Assembly: GCA_009760885.1 (NCBI GenBank)
Contig: CM019692.1
Location: 53,008,355 to 53,072,354, forward strand
Length of the DNA stretch: 64,000 nt
Direction: 5' to 3'
From: Achatina immaculata
Taxonomy: Eukaryota; Mollusca; Gastropoda; Stylommatophora; Achatinidae
The notes below the pieces were generated by a model. That model was not told the origin of the DNA. It did no database searches and was given only the letters and a program-made list of their open reading frames with translations. The translations under genes were made by a program, and so were the position numbers. This document shows positions 43,418-55,215 of this stretch, piece after piece. How positions within the stretch are numbered: the stretch's first letter is position 1; every line of letters begins with the position of its first letter.

Positions 43418-43910
43418 ATAAAAAACTAAGCACGAAGATGAAAATGAGGATATTTAAGAGTAATGTTCTAAGTGTGTTACTCTATGGAAGTGAGTGCCGA
43501 AAAATCATAAAAACTGTAGAAGACAAGCCGAATTCTTTCAAGACTAAATGTTTACGAAGAATTTGAAGAATATTTTGGCCATACACTGTCAGAAATAACA
43601 TCTTGTTGGCAGAAATGCAGATGAAGCCACTGACAGCAATTAATGAGGAAAGACGCTGGCGATGGTTGGGACATGTGCTTCGAATGACTGACAACTCACT
43701 ACCAAAAATAGCACTAAGATGGACACCGCAGGGGAACAGAAGTAAGGGTAAACCAAAGAAGACATGAAGAAGAACAACAGAGACGATGTTGAGCAATAGA
43801 GGGATCACCTGGGCAAGAGCAGAAAAAAAGGCAAAGGACAGGCGTTTGTGGAAAACCTTTTGCGGAAGCCCCATGTGCCTTGGGCACTTAAGGTTGAGAG
43901 AGAGAGAGAG
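43418..43910 (+). mobile_element. LINE family A, copy 4, 5'-truncated
   Basis: Begins at the KxKLSTKMKMRIFKSNVLSVL position of the C-terminal region and runs through GSECRKIIKTVEDK, GHVLRMTDNSLPKIALRW and GNRSKGKPKKT to (ga)n. It has several stops. The motif GHVLRM is closer to the expected sequence than GHVLPM in the 24-kb copy. TSD not clear. Confidence 0.85.
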
Positions 43911-44394
43911 AACTGAATATTTCGTGTAGAATAAAGACGTCTCACAACTTTTTTACTTTCTACTGATGGAAAGCTCCTGCCAGTCTCCTGACATCTTCTA
44001 GCAACTCTGGTAGATTTTCAGACATTTACCTAGCTCTTCCTTTGGAGGTGGTTCGCAGAGTCAAGAGGGGGTTAGTCCAGCAAGGACAGAGTATCTGCCC
44101 CAGACCAGCTGTCCGTCCAGACAAGGCTGGAAAAAAGTACAGAGCAAAGATGATCATAAACAACTACCAGAACTAACATCTGCCTTCTTCACAATCATTT
44201 TATGACATGAACGAGGACCACAGACGCCCCAAAACTAAACCAGCAGGAAAAATCCCCCTTCCCATCATGCCGTCAGCTTTGGTGAAACGCTTTAATCTTA
44301 AGACAAAGGCCTTCGAAAGAAGTTTTGTAAACTAGTGAAAAATTATTTCTCTCTCTCCCTCTCTCTGCTCTCACCCCAGGTATCTGTTTTCATC

Positions 44395-44655
44395 AAATGT
44401 GGGGCCCTCAAGACTCTTCGGGCCCACTCCTGAAACAGAGAAAACCCTCTGGTCCTACTCTTGAAACAGGTACCCCCCACCCCAGGGCCCGCTCTTGAAA
44501 CAGAGAAAACCCTCTGGGACTACTCTTGAAACAGGTACCCCGCCCCCCAAGGGCCCGCTCTTGAAACAGAGAAAACCCTCTGGGACTACTCTTGAAACAG
44601 GTCCCCCCCCCAAGGGCCCGCTCTTGAAACAGAGAAAACCCTCTGGGCCCCCGAG
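44395..44655 (+). repeat. About 62-bp tandem repeat, four units
   Basis: Units share gggcccgctcttgaaacag, agaaaaccctctggg and tactcttgaaacaggt, then a variable C run. Confidence 0.88.
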
Positions 44656-44754
44656 AAGTACACAGGTTGGACCCCTCCCCCTTTCAACCCACCACCGCCA
44701 CCCCCGGCCTGCTTATAACTATATGACATCCACCACCACCACCACCACTGCTGA

Positions 44755-45425
44755 CAGACTCTAGTAATAAAGGAAACAGATTCTAGCAATAAAAGCAAAC
44801 AGACTCCAGTGACAAAGGCAAACAGACTCTAATGATAAAGGCAAACAGACTCTAGTGATAAAGGCAAACAGACTCTAGTAATAAAGGAAACAGATTCTAG
44901 CAATAAAAGCAAACAGACTCCGTTGACAAAGGCAAACAGACTCTAATGATAAAGGCAAACATACTCTAGCGATAGGGGCAAACAGACTCTAGTAATAAAG
45001 GAAACAGACTCTAGCAATAAAAACAGACTCCATTGACAAAGGCAAACAGACTCTAGTGATAAAGGCAAACAGACTCTAGCGATAAAGGCAAACAGACTCT
45101 AGCGATAGGGGCAAACAGACTCTAGTAATAAAGGAAACAGACTCTAGCAATAAAAACAGACTCCATTGACAAAGGCAAACAGACTCTAGTGATAAAGGCA
45201 AACAGACTCTAGTGATAAAGGCAAACAGACTCTAGTGATAAAGGCAAACAGACTCTAGTGATAAAGGCAAACAGACTCTAGCGATAGGGGCAAACAGACT
45301 CTAGTAATAAAGGAAACAGACTCTAGCAATAAAAACAGACTCCATTGACAAAGACAAACAGACTAGTGATAAAGGCAAACAGACTCCATTGATAAAGACA
45401 AACAGACTATAGTAATAATGGCAAA
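44755..45425 (+). repeat. 22-23-bp minisatellite with higher-order variants
   Basis: About 29 units of the type aaacagactctag + tgataaaggc. A variant block (taataaaggaaacag, then caataaaa, then ccattgacaaagg) recurs about every 115-175 bp. Confidence 0.93.
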
Positions 45426-45429
45426 CAGA

Positions 45430-47425
45430 TGTGTATAAAGACAGAAAGAACGAGGAAAGCAGACAGAAACATGAGTGGCAGAAAATAATATTAGCGCGTA
45501 GAAGTGACGTATACAGCAATCCAATAAAAAAAAACCCAAAAGCAATTAAACACAAAAAATAAACGAAAAATTAACACTTAGCTCTTTTAGTATCCTCCTT
45601 GTAGGAAAGACTGACACAAAATATGCCCAGATAAGCTTACCTGCATCTATTTGGGGGCATTTTGTGCCCATATTATTTACAAGGAGGTTACGAGAGGAGC
45701 TGGCATGTATGAACCGCAACTCTTGGCATTCTCGCATGATTTCCCTTGAAAAAGAAACACAACTCCCGCAGAAGATGAAAATTAAGATAATCAACTGGGG
45801 TGGGGGTATATAGTGTAGCAGCCCTAACATGTAGAGCTAGTTCAAAACATTTGTTTAACGACTTCTTGTTCCATTTTCTGTCACGGTCATCCGTATCCCG
45901 AAGGATCTTAATAATTTCGGAATATTCGCTCCGTACATCATTTTCTCACTCACTCACACACACACGGATCCACATGCACGCTAGAAACGACCAGGCTGAC
46001 ATATAAACCTCTCACAGGCCCACAGCGCTTGAAGGCGATATTTTTTTTTATATCGGCAATTTTCTACTGGACGTCCAAGTAAATGATATCTGATATTCTG
46101 GAGGGAAATCTATCAATGTTTCACCCGCCGAGCCTGACCGTGGATTTTGTTTACTCTAGGGAGGTAAGGATATATGAGAGGCAGGAGTTAGGGGTGGGGG
46201 GGGGGGCAGTGGTTGTGGTTGTGGCTGCTCTTTGTGTTTTAAGATGTGTGTGCGTAAAGTTACATTTCTAATCTGAGCTCATCACGAATGAGCTGGCACA
46301 TGAACGGTGTATCCACATCTTTACACATTTACACTCACGGCCTACGCTTACACGATTAGGGATAAATATTTACATTCGTTACTCCAAGTGCTGTAAATTG
46401 TTATTAGGTTGTCGTTTCTTTCTTATTTAGATTGTTGTGTCTTTGTTTTTAAATTGTCGGGGGTGTCAAATTAGCGGGGTGCTAAGTCTACAACTGGGGA
46501 CATTTGGGGGAAGGACAGGACCTGAAACCCAACTGCAACCCCAAATCTATGGCATATGTACTACCGTAGTGGGTGGCCAGGCATAAATCCATCTTATCTA
46601 TAACCCAGGATCTACCCTACCCTCAAAGCATACTGTATGCCAGCCATGCAGCGTATCGACATTTATTTAACCAATGACATGACCTGTATTACACATTACA
46701 AGGTCAAACAATCAAAATAGATCAATATTTATTATACACACTACATACCATATCACGTCGCACAACATTACATGCACAAGACATCAACATATATCATCAT
46801 GAATGAACATGCGTGATATCAATAATAGTGCATAACACTCTAATAAGTAACTGAATCGGGTGAGGTGGTTGGCCTTGGCTCTCTTGGCCCTCCTAAGCAA
46901 AGCATAGATTCATATTAAAATGGTGCCACCGTACTGATTAACATATTCCAGCCACTGCTGCTATGAATCCACCCCCACGCACTACACATCATATCTATGT
47001 TGTGCCAAAGCACTGAAATATCATGACCTATATCTCCCCCCTTTTATGCCAACGCACTGAACTATCATGACCTATAACTTCTCTTGTGCCAATGCACTGA
47101 AATATCAACAGGAATCAGCGAAATCTCAACACACGACGATAATGATATGAAATAGACAACACATATTATATATTCCACACACATTAGATCGAATAGTAAG
47201 AGTTCGGCTGGGGCTAATACAGCCGAAACGAATTCAGCCCTGTCATTCCTGCTGGCTATCATAATTAATTATCACCGCCTTGTATTTCTCGATATTTATA
47301 GGCCTTCCAGTTCCGGACGCGTGAACGGTGACACCTTACTCCCACGTCGTACACTCGCGTAAACTCCGAGTTACTGTTCACAAGGGATAGGGGAGTGAAG
47401 ATGCTATCAGTGACCCATATCTGAC
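45430..47425. other. No gene recognised
   Basis: Includes a (CA)n run near 45955 and a G run near 46195. The region 46900-47110 repeats phrases (caacgcactgaactatcatg). No coding signal. Confidence 0.5.
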
Positions 47426-47429
47426 ATAT

Positions 47430-47595
47430 TAGTATTAGGGTTGGCGGACCATAGCTGACCAAGACCCTGTCCCACACCCCTCGTTGATACCCCCAGTAAC
47501 AGGCCTAGTCTGGCTAACGGAGCAAGGATCACTATAGTCCTTATGGTGGTGGAGTTTGCTAAAGAAGTATTGCACACTCCTTGTTTTTAAACTCC
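47430..47595 (-). repeat. Repeat family H, copy 2
   Basis: On the - strand reads gtgtgcaatacttctttagc, aaggactatagtgatccttg, and ggtcttggtcagctatgg. It matches 5447-5560 and 51200-51360. Confidence 0.65.
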
Positions 47596-47879
47596 ATTCA
47601 GGGACTGAAAGAATAGCTGTCATAACATGCACCAACTCCGATACCAGACTGTGTACTGGCTGCAAAGAACATTAGCTCGTAGTTCTAGTGAAGGTGAAGA
47701 AGATTAAGTTGTCCTGGATTTGGTATTAATGTGGTTCGGATCTGCTAATTGTTATAAAGTTGTTATTCGTTTCTTAGATTGTTGTTGTTTTGTTAGGCAA
47801 TCTGGTTTTGTTTTGTTATTTAGCTGAATTATTTTAAATTGTTTACATTGGTATAGGACCAAATATTTCCTTTTTGGTG

Positions 47880-48365
47880 TTGAAGACTTTTTTCAAGTTA
47901 ATGTAGGAGACTTATCTAACTTATGTAGGAGATTTTTCTAACTTGATGTAGGAGACTTGTCTAACTTGACAAAGAAAACATTCCTAAGTTGATAAAGGAC
48001 ACTTTTAAAAGTTGATGTAGAAGACCTCTCTAAACTGAAGTAATAGACTTTTCTAAGTTGATGCAGAAGACCTCTCTAAAATGATGTAGGAGACTTTTGT
48101 AAGTTGATGTAGAAGACCTCTCTAAAATAATGTAGGAGATTTTTGTAAGTTGATGCAGAAGACCTCTCTAAGACTTTTCTAAGTTGATGTAGAAGACCTC
48201 TCTAAAATGATCTAGGAGACGTTTGTAAGGTGAAGTAGAAGACCTCTCTAAGACTTCTCTAAGTTGATGTAGAAGACCTCTCTAAAATGATGTAGGAGAC
48301 TTTTGTAAGTTGATGTAGAAGACCCTCTAAATTGATGTAGGAAATGTGTCTTAGTTGCTTTTAGA
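47880..48365 (+). repeat. About 48-bp degenerate minisatellite
   Basis: Alternating blocks taagttgatgtagaagacct, ctctaaaatgatgtaggaga and ctttt; about ten units with internal deletions. Confidence 0.85.
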
Positions 48366-48422
48366 AAGAGACTTGCATAAACTGGCGTAGAATGAGACAC
48401 GCGAACGAGATGTAGGAGAAGA

Positions 48423-48732
48423 TGCGAGGGGTCATTGATAAGTTCTCGGCATAAGGTACAACGGATTATTTGTGGACATCTTTTTGGGGTTATCTCTCGA
48501 CAAGGAGCTCAGTGGTTACAAATTTATTTCAGATGATGACGTCATTCATGCTGTAGACCACTTTCTACCGGCACAATATGCTGACTTTTACAAAGAAGGG
48601 ATCCGAATGCTCCAGGATCGCTGGACTAACTGCATACACTTGCAAGGGGACTATGTTGAGAAACAACCCCAAAAAGTTGTCCATAAATAATCCGTTGTAC
48701 CTTCTGCCGAGAACTTATCAATCACCCCTTGT
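48423..48732 (+). mobile_element. Mariner deletion MITE with about 63-bp inverted ends
   Basis: The left end (from 48427) aggggtcattgataagttct and the inverted right end (to 48729) aggggtgattgataagttct continue matching for about 63 bases through ggtacaacggattattt and ttttggggtt. Outer bases resemble TAC(A/G). The middle codes for the transposase C-terminus only. Confidence 0.88.
48490..48690 (+). pseudogene. Mariner transposase C-terminal remnant
   Basis: Reads ELSGYKFISDDDVIHAVDHF, YADFYKEGIRMLQDRWTNCI and LQGDYVEKQ, matching the mariner ending (FxSDDxV ... DFyxxGixxLxxRWxkCIxxxGDYVEK), stop at 48688-48690. The catalytic and DNA-binding parts are gone. Confidence 0.85.
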
Positions 48733-48744
48733 ATATCTAGATTT

Positions 48745-49645
48745 TGATCTGGTTCAGACTTGTCTAGGTTTTGTGCTCGTTCAGACTTGTCTAGATTTTG
48801 TGCTTGTTCAGACATGTCTAGATTTTGTGCTAGTTTAGACATATCTAGGTTTGTGCTAGTCCAGACATGTCTAAGTTTTTGTGTTGGTTCAGACATGTCT
48901 AGATTTTGTGCCGGTTCAGACGTGTCTAGATTTTGAGTGTGTTCAGACATGTCTATATTTTGAGCTGATTCAGGCATGTCTAGATTTTGAGTGTGTTCAG
49001 ACAAGTATAGGTTTTGTGCTAATTCAAACATGTCTAGGTTTTGAGCTGGTTCAGACATGTTTATATTTTGAGCTGGTTCAGGCATGTCTAGATTTTGAGT
49101 TTGTTCAGACATGTCTAGGTTTTGTCCAAGTTCAGAAATGTCTAGGTTTTGTGATAGTTCAGGCATGTCCAGATTTTGAGCTGGTTCAGAAAATGTTTAG
49201 GTTTTGTGCTAGTTCGGACATATCTAGGTTTTGTGATAGTTCAGAAATGACTTGATTTGGAGCTGGTTCAGACATGTTTATGTTTTGTGCTAGTTCAGGC
49301 ATGTCCAGATTTTGTGTTGGTTCAGACATGTCTAAGTTTAGTGCTGCTTCAGACATGTCTAGATTTCGTGCTAGTTCAGACATGTCTGATTTTGTGCTGG
49401 TTCAGACATGTCTAGATATTTAGCTGGTTCAGACATGTCTAGGTCTGTGTTAGTTCAGACATGTCTAGACTTTGAGCTGGTTCAGACATGTCTAGATTTT
49501 GAGCTGGTTCAGACATGTCTAAGTTTTATACAGGTTCAGACAGGTCTAGGTTTGTGCAAGTTCAGTCAGACATGTTTAGGTTTCTGTTGGCTCAGACAAG
49601 TCTATGTTGCCTCAGTCAAGTCTATGTTTGTTTTGGCTCAAACAT
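48745..49645 (+). repeat. 27-bp minisatellite, about 33 units
   Basis: The unit is built of ggttcagacatgtctag and attttgtgct. Because 27 is a multiple of 3, several frames on both strands stay open (for example 9-residue MSEPAQNLD on the - strand). This is a property of the repeat and not evidence of a protein. Confidence 0.95.
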
Positions 49646-49789
49646 GGTCTAATTTTTGTTTCTGTTTTTGTTTTTTGTTTTTGGTTTAGACATGATTAGG
49701 TGTGTGTAAGCTGAGTTGTATGTTTGTCTGGCCATACTGGGAAACGCGAGTTCTCATAATGTGAAGAATATTGGACTCAACTAACCACA

Positions 49790-49915
49790 AAAAAAGAATT
49801 AGGGTCTTGACTGGCCGTGGTTCGAGCTAGAACGAACACTTCTACTTCCATGCAGTCATCAGTTCAGAAGACAATTGGCCCACTAATCACGTGACCACTA
49901 ACAGCCCAGTCAAGG
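49790..49915 (-). mobile_element. Possible tRNA-derived SINE remnant
   Basis: On the - strand ggctgttagtggtcacgtga (box A-like) is followed about 70 bases later by tagctcgaaccacgg (box B-like). Spacing is longer than usual, and the call is tentative. Confidence 0.25.
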
Positions 49916-50411
49916 AGCGTTCGTTAATTCAAGTAGCCAAATTGCTTACGACTGACTGGCCAGGGTCGAGTGGAAGGAAATCCCAAACTGAATTTTAAAA
50001 GAGCCCAATCAGGCTACCCTTCATTTCGTTAACAGGCAAGGAAAATCTGAGCAATTGTGAAGGGCGACAAACCAAATTAAGAAAACTTTCGTCACATCCA
50101 TCTAAATTCGTACCCACATTGGCTGATTCCGCAGGCCATTCTGGCAAGGGCTGACATTGAAGGAACGTTCTGCAGAACAAACTTTGCCGATGTGATTGAG
50201 TATACGAAAAAAAAAAGTTATCGAAACATTCGAATGTAAAAACTTGATCAGCCTCAAACACACAAACATTCCTTGGCAATAACTGAACAAATGTTTGGAG
50301 AGGTGATATAGAACTGTTCATGCAAAACACAAAACCTGAACAATATGAAAACAGGAGGAAATGGAAATAGACGGAAGAGAAGCACACAATATCAGAGTGT
50401 AAATGTTTGTG

Positions 50412-50414
<3 letters not shown>

Positions 50415-50470
<56 letters not shown>
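50415..50470 (+). repeat. (GA)n microsatellite
   Basis: Pure ga repeat of about 50 bases with one interruption. Similar GA runs lie at 8246-8264, 27346-27390, 51030-51068, 55828-55869 and 56983-57012. Confidence 0.97.
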
Positions 50471-50814
50471 TTATATTCAGGCGATGAAAAGATAACTCCC
50501 TTGGCAAAGATGAAGTTGAAAAGTAATTGTTAGTTTTCTCCCCTGTGACACTGTTCTGAGTTTAGATTGTGCGTGTGAGTGTTTTTGCGCGCGCGTGTGT
50601 GGAGAGAAATTGAAAGAAAGAGAGATGTAAGGGTGTGGCTGTGGTAATTAACATTTTCTTTCTGCTCGTTCTATTTCTTTCCTTCTTTCTTCACGTTTCA
50701 AAATGTTAAAGTGAGAGGAAACGAAAGATGTGCTGAGAACATAGACGACAGTAACATGACTGACCTGGTTTATGTGGGCACTGATAGAGAGAAGTCACGG
50801 CGAGAATATCAGAG

Positions 50815-51030
50815 AAACACATTGACGGGGTTGACAGAGAAACACGCTGACAGGGTTGACGGAGAAACATTCTAACAGGATTGACAGATCACCACTCTGA
50901 CAGGGTTGACAGATCAATACTTTGACAGGGTTGACAGATCCATGGACAGAGATGTTTGACGGATAAACATATGGACAGAAAAGGTTGACGGAGAAACACA
51001 CGGACAGAGAACGTTGACGGAGAAACACAT
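50815..51030 (+). repeat. About 30-bp degenerate tandem repeat
   Basis: Seven loose units built on ggttgac, gagaaacac and gacag. It runs directly into the GA run at 51030. Confidence 0.75.
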
Positions 51031-51199
51031 TAAGAGAGAGAGAGAGAGCGAGAGAGAGAGAGAGAGAGGGCGGATGGGACTGCAGCACAGATTTTTGAAG
51101 CCGATGTGATAAAAGTGTTGAAGGACAGCATCCTGGCGTACCAGGGGTAGGTTACTGGGGGCCATTTTTTCCGTCCTTAAGTGAAATTAAAAAGCAGAG

Positions 51200-51360
51200 G
51201 TCTGCAATGCTTCTTTAGCAGACTCCACCCCTCCCCCCCTCCAATGGGGACTATCGCGATCCCTGCTTATTTAGCCAGGCTGGAACTGTTGAGGTTACAA
51301 CAGAGAGGTGGGACATGGTCTTGGTCGGTTATGGTTCGCTAATCCTGGCCCAAGCGTGTC
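51200..51360 (+). repeat. Repeat family H, copy 3
   Basis: Contains tctgcaatgcttctttagca, ggggactatcgcgatccctg and catggtcttggtcggttatg. Best preserved in its middle and 3' part. Confidence 0.65.
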
Positions 51361-51393
51361 TGCTATGAGTAGCAGGAGAACGAAGTATATTGT

Positions 51394-51426
51394 GCGCACG
51401 CGCGCGCGCGCACACACACACACACA
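51394..51426 (+). repeat. (CG)n(CA)n alternating tract
   Basis: gcgcacgcgcgcgcgcg then cacacacaca: alternating purine-pyrimidine DNA of the kind that can adopt Z-form. Confidence 0.9.
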
Positions 51427-51524
51427 TACCAAAAGATTGACTGTCAGACAAAAAAAAATTGACAGTCAGAGAAAAGACTGACAATCTGCTAATGTATCGC
51501 CTGTCATTGACTGACAGACTTATA

Positions 51525-52969
51525 TACTGTTCAAAAAAATAAACGTAACACTACTGTAGTCGTAAGTGACACAACATTTCAAACTTGTATCAAAATTTTA
51601 TTTTAAGGAATTATGTTTCAATCTTGGCATGAAGAAACTTTAAGAATTTTACAGTGAAATGATGTTCATTAAATCTGGTTTGGACTTTTATTCTTTGCGA
51701 CTGAGGCCTTAGTTTCAGTAAGGTGTATGGTCTCCTCTGGCCTGTATCAGAGAACGACATCACCTTGACATGGTTCCGATTAGCCGTTGCATCTGTTGTT
51801 GTGAGGTTGCTGCCCAGTCTTCCCGCAGTGCAAGAGACAACTGTCGGAGATTGTTTGGCGCCACGTCTCTCTGGCGGACTTGTCTGTTGAGTTCATCCCA
51901 TAAGTGTTCTATTGGGTTCATATCTGATGACATGGATGGCCACAGAATGGTCTGGACGTTGTTTTCAGCGAGGAACTGGGTGATGAGTTACGCCACGTGG
52001 GGTCGAGCGTTATCCTGCCGAAAAATCGACTCTGGTGCAGCCAGAAGTGGAAGGACGTGAGGACGAAGAATTTCAGCGACGTATCGTTGGGCATTCAGGC
52101 GTCCTTCAGTTTGCACCAGGTCACTTCTTCCCATGAAGCTGATCGTCCCCCACACCAGTACACCTCCACCACCATGTGGAGGAGCCTCATCCACGCAGTT
52201 CTGGGCGTAGCGCTCATGGACTCTGTGGTAAACTCTTCACCGTCTGTAGTGTCGCTGGAGTAGAAAGAATGATTTATCACTAAACCAAACCCTTCTTCAA
52301 TCATTCGCAACGGTCCATTGACGATGCTGGTTCTCCCACTGCAGTCGGTTCTGGCGATGCCGGTCCGTAAGAATAGGACCTCTAGCCCAATGACCAGCGT
52401 CGTGCTGTCTGTTCCTGACCGTTTTATCTGAAATTCTAGGAGCTGCTGTCATTGACTGGAATGTTGAGGACGCAGATGCAAATCGATTCCTGAGGTGACG
52501 CAGCCGTATGGAGTTGTGACTATGGGTCTACCATTGCGTGGCCGGTCTGCCACTGAGCCAGTTTCAAGAAATCGTTTAAAAAAGGCGACTAATGGTGCTT
52601 CTAACGATATTAAATTGTCTGGCAACTACACTTTGTGACTGTCCAGTCTGTAAACATCCAATGATGATGAGTCGTTGTTCTGTAGTGAGATGAGCCATAC
52701 TTGCGCATTGAATTTTCAAAATGAACTGATTCGAGGAACGTCGATCTTTTATGGGCATTCAGTAACATGGTCAGTGAGTTTTTTGTTCAGTAAGTTTCAC
52801 TGGATTCGATGCTTTTCTGTGCGCATGAATCATCTATTCGATACAGTTCAAGTCAGCACGTGAAGCTGATGTCCAAGTGAACGTATCAGGCAATTTGCCC
52901 TCGTCTGATCAACAAACTTCAGTTTAAATCGCAACATCGTGTTTGGTGCGTTTCTTATTTTGAACAGTG
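51525..52969 (-). mobile_element. Tc1-like DNA transposon, copy 2 (inactive)
   Basis: Flanked by TA (51523-51524 and 52970-52971). Terminal inverted repeats yactgttcaaaa ... acgyaac; 1445 bp. Same family as 1973-3465. Coding strand is -. Confidence 0.9.
51720..52700 (-). pseudogene. Tc1-like transposase pseudogene
   Basis: Starts MAHLTTEQRLIIIGCLQTGQ and SQSVVARQFNIVRSTISRLF (HTH), then HERYAQNCVDEAPPHGGGG, IFRQDNARPHVA and NPIEHLWDELNRQV. The second Asp and the Glu of the triad are intact and the first lies in FSDKSFF, but stops (for example after LQRHYRR) and frameshifts break the frame. Confidence 0.85.
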
Positions 52970-53214
52970 TAAGTACGATCCATAATGTCCTTCCAGTCCT
53001 AGATGGTACATCTCTCACTTGTACAGTAACTGATGACGCAGGTTGATTCCACTTCTTCTTGTACAAGTTTTAACATTAACGTACACGCCTTGTATCTGTA
53101 CGTTTTATTTTACTTCTACTGCTTTCACCCTAAGCAGAGATGCCGGGTCACATTTTGTCCTCAGATCTTCAAGGGTTAAGAACTGGACACATACTCAGAG
53201 TGAAAGTTGTATGA

Positions 53215-53290
53215 TAAAGGGTAGAGCGTCAGACGGGCTGCGTGAACGATTCTTAACCGTTTTGAAATAAAGATCAATCAATCAATTCTA
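53215..53290 (+). mobile_element. Short retroposon tail (family F), copy 2
   Basis: gcgtcagacgggctgcgtga, attcttaacc, ttttgaaataaaga and (tcaa)n. Matches 4957-5033. The common part is only about 75 bp; the 5' part of any longer element is not shared. Confidence 0.65.
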
Positions 53291-53674
53291 CTGACTTCCA
53301 TCAGGTGAATGTAGAATTGACACAAGCTATAACTGTGTCTTCTTGAATTCACCAGAGCGTATAGAAAGAGCTGACCAAAGCGTGTATAAACAAACAAAGA
53401 TCATATAATCTAACTGAAAGAGGCAACATTCAAACTGAATGAGATAGCAGACTTAAGATGTAGTTTGGGGGGAGGGGGGTGGGGAGTTGCTCAGGATCCC
53501 AGAGGAATTCGCCGTAAGGGGGTGAGAGGAGGGAAGCACCGTAGTAGATGAAAACAGAATGGTCTATCAATAGTTTAAGAAAGGAGATGGGGGAGGTAGT
53601 TTTTCATCACGTTACAAAAATTCATTTACCTGGCGGAGGCAACTGAACAGAGATCAAACGGGAAAGAGAAACAA

Positions 53675-55215
53675 TCAATCAATCAAGTGCCAAGTCGCGT
53701 GGCTTAGACGATCATTTCTCTCCACAATTTCCTGTCTTTAGACTTGATTATGAGATCCGCCGGTGAATTTCTTCCTAGCCACACTGACAGCCCATCCAGT
53801 AACTTCTCTCTCTGTCTTCCTCTGTCTCTTCGTCCCTCAGTTTTTCCAGTTGCCACAATGTGTTCCAATTTTCCTCTTCTCAGAAAATGTCCTACAAATC
53901 TCGCTTGTATGTCTCTGATCTTTTGCAGCAATTTCCCTCTTTTAAGACTTCTTCGTTAGTTTTCTTAGCTGTCCATGGTACCTTCAACATCCTTCTTATG
54001 AACTACATTTCCATGTCCTCTATTTCTCTCTGTACTCTCTTATTCATGGACTCGATGTAACATTTAAGTACTCAGAATCTTGTTTCCATTGATATGGATC
54101 TGTTGCACAAGTTTTTTCTCATTTTCTGGAACGCTGACTTGGCCTGAGCACGTCTGCTTTTTATTTCGTTGTGACATTTCCCATCGGCTGTTATAATTGT
54201 TCCTAAGTACTTGAATCTATCAACTTGTTTCAGTTCTGTGCCATCGATGGTAATGCTACGTTTTGGTGGTATTCTTTTCTTTGAGATGACCATCACTTAA
54301 GTCTTCTTTTTATTCAGCCCGAGACCTTTACTTTTACTTTCACGAACCACGATATCCAGAGAGCATGTAGCTCACCTTCACTTTTAGCAATCAGAACTGT
54401 GTCGTCTGCATATCTTAAGTTGTTAAGGTTGTACCCTCTAATTGATATTCCTGACAAGGTCTCTATATTTCTCATTATGTTTTCGCTGTACAAGGAGAAG
54501 ATGTCCGGAGATGGAACACATCCTTGTCTCACTCCCAATTTCATGTCTTGGAAAGCTCCTCTTTGGTTCTCAACCTTCATTGCTGCTGATTGCTGCCAGT
54601 ATATATTTTCTGATGATTTTCAGATCTTTCTCTTCTATGTTAATGTCTTCCAGCATTCTTATAATTTCTGTGTGTCTTACTTTATCGAATGATTTACAGT
54701 AGTCTATGAAGCATAAGTATAGGTCCGTCTTTACTTCTGCCAAGCTCTCCTAATCCTTCCAATTCTTCCTTGGTGATTTTATCTAGTCCTGGTGCTTTGT
54801 TGTTCTTCATGTGTTTAATGGCTTCTTCCTCTTCTGCTTTTAATATGGGAGGCCCTTCATTATTATTTCGTATATCTATTTCACTTCTATTGTCCTCATA
54901 GAGTTCTCTAATGCATTCGCTCCATCGTGCCATTATTGCCCTCCTTTGACTTCAAGCAACCAGTCTGGTAGTATGTCCTTCTGTTTGTTAACTACTTTAT
55001 TTGTTTGTACATGTCTCTTGTGTTTCCATGATGACGTGTCTCTGTTTCATTACATTTCTTATTTAGCCACTCCTCCTCAGCGTTATTGCGTGTGTGTCTT
55101 ATTTCTTTATTTATTTTGTCATTTTCATCTTTATCTTCCTTAAGACTTTTTCTCCGATCCATTAGTTGCAAAATTTCTTCTGTCCTCCAGCCCCGTTTAG
55201 CGTGTCCAGAGAGTG
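53675..55215 (-). mobile_element. LINE family D, decayed, with (attg)n tail
   Basis: On the - strand, in order: KRGWRTEEILQLMDRRKS (EN-RT linker, near 55200); EEAIKHMKNNKAPGLDKITK and EELEGLGELG (RT start); a deletion; CFIDYCKSFD; GVRQGCVPSPDIFSLYSEN; LNNLRYADDTVLIAKSEGEL (intact DD); RFKYLGTIITADGKCHNEIK; FVGHFLRRGKLEHIVATGK; and KDRKLWREMIV, stop near 53706, followed by (attg)n. Related to family B. Many frameshifts. Confidence 0.88.

Noticed and set aside
48651..49255. Nine-residue repeat proteins in the 27-bp array
   Set aside because: Open on both strands at once, with no other coding evidence.
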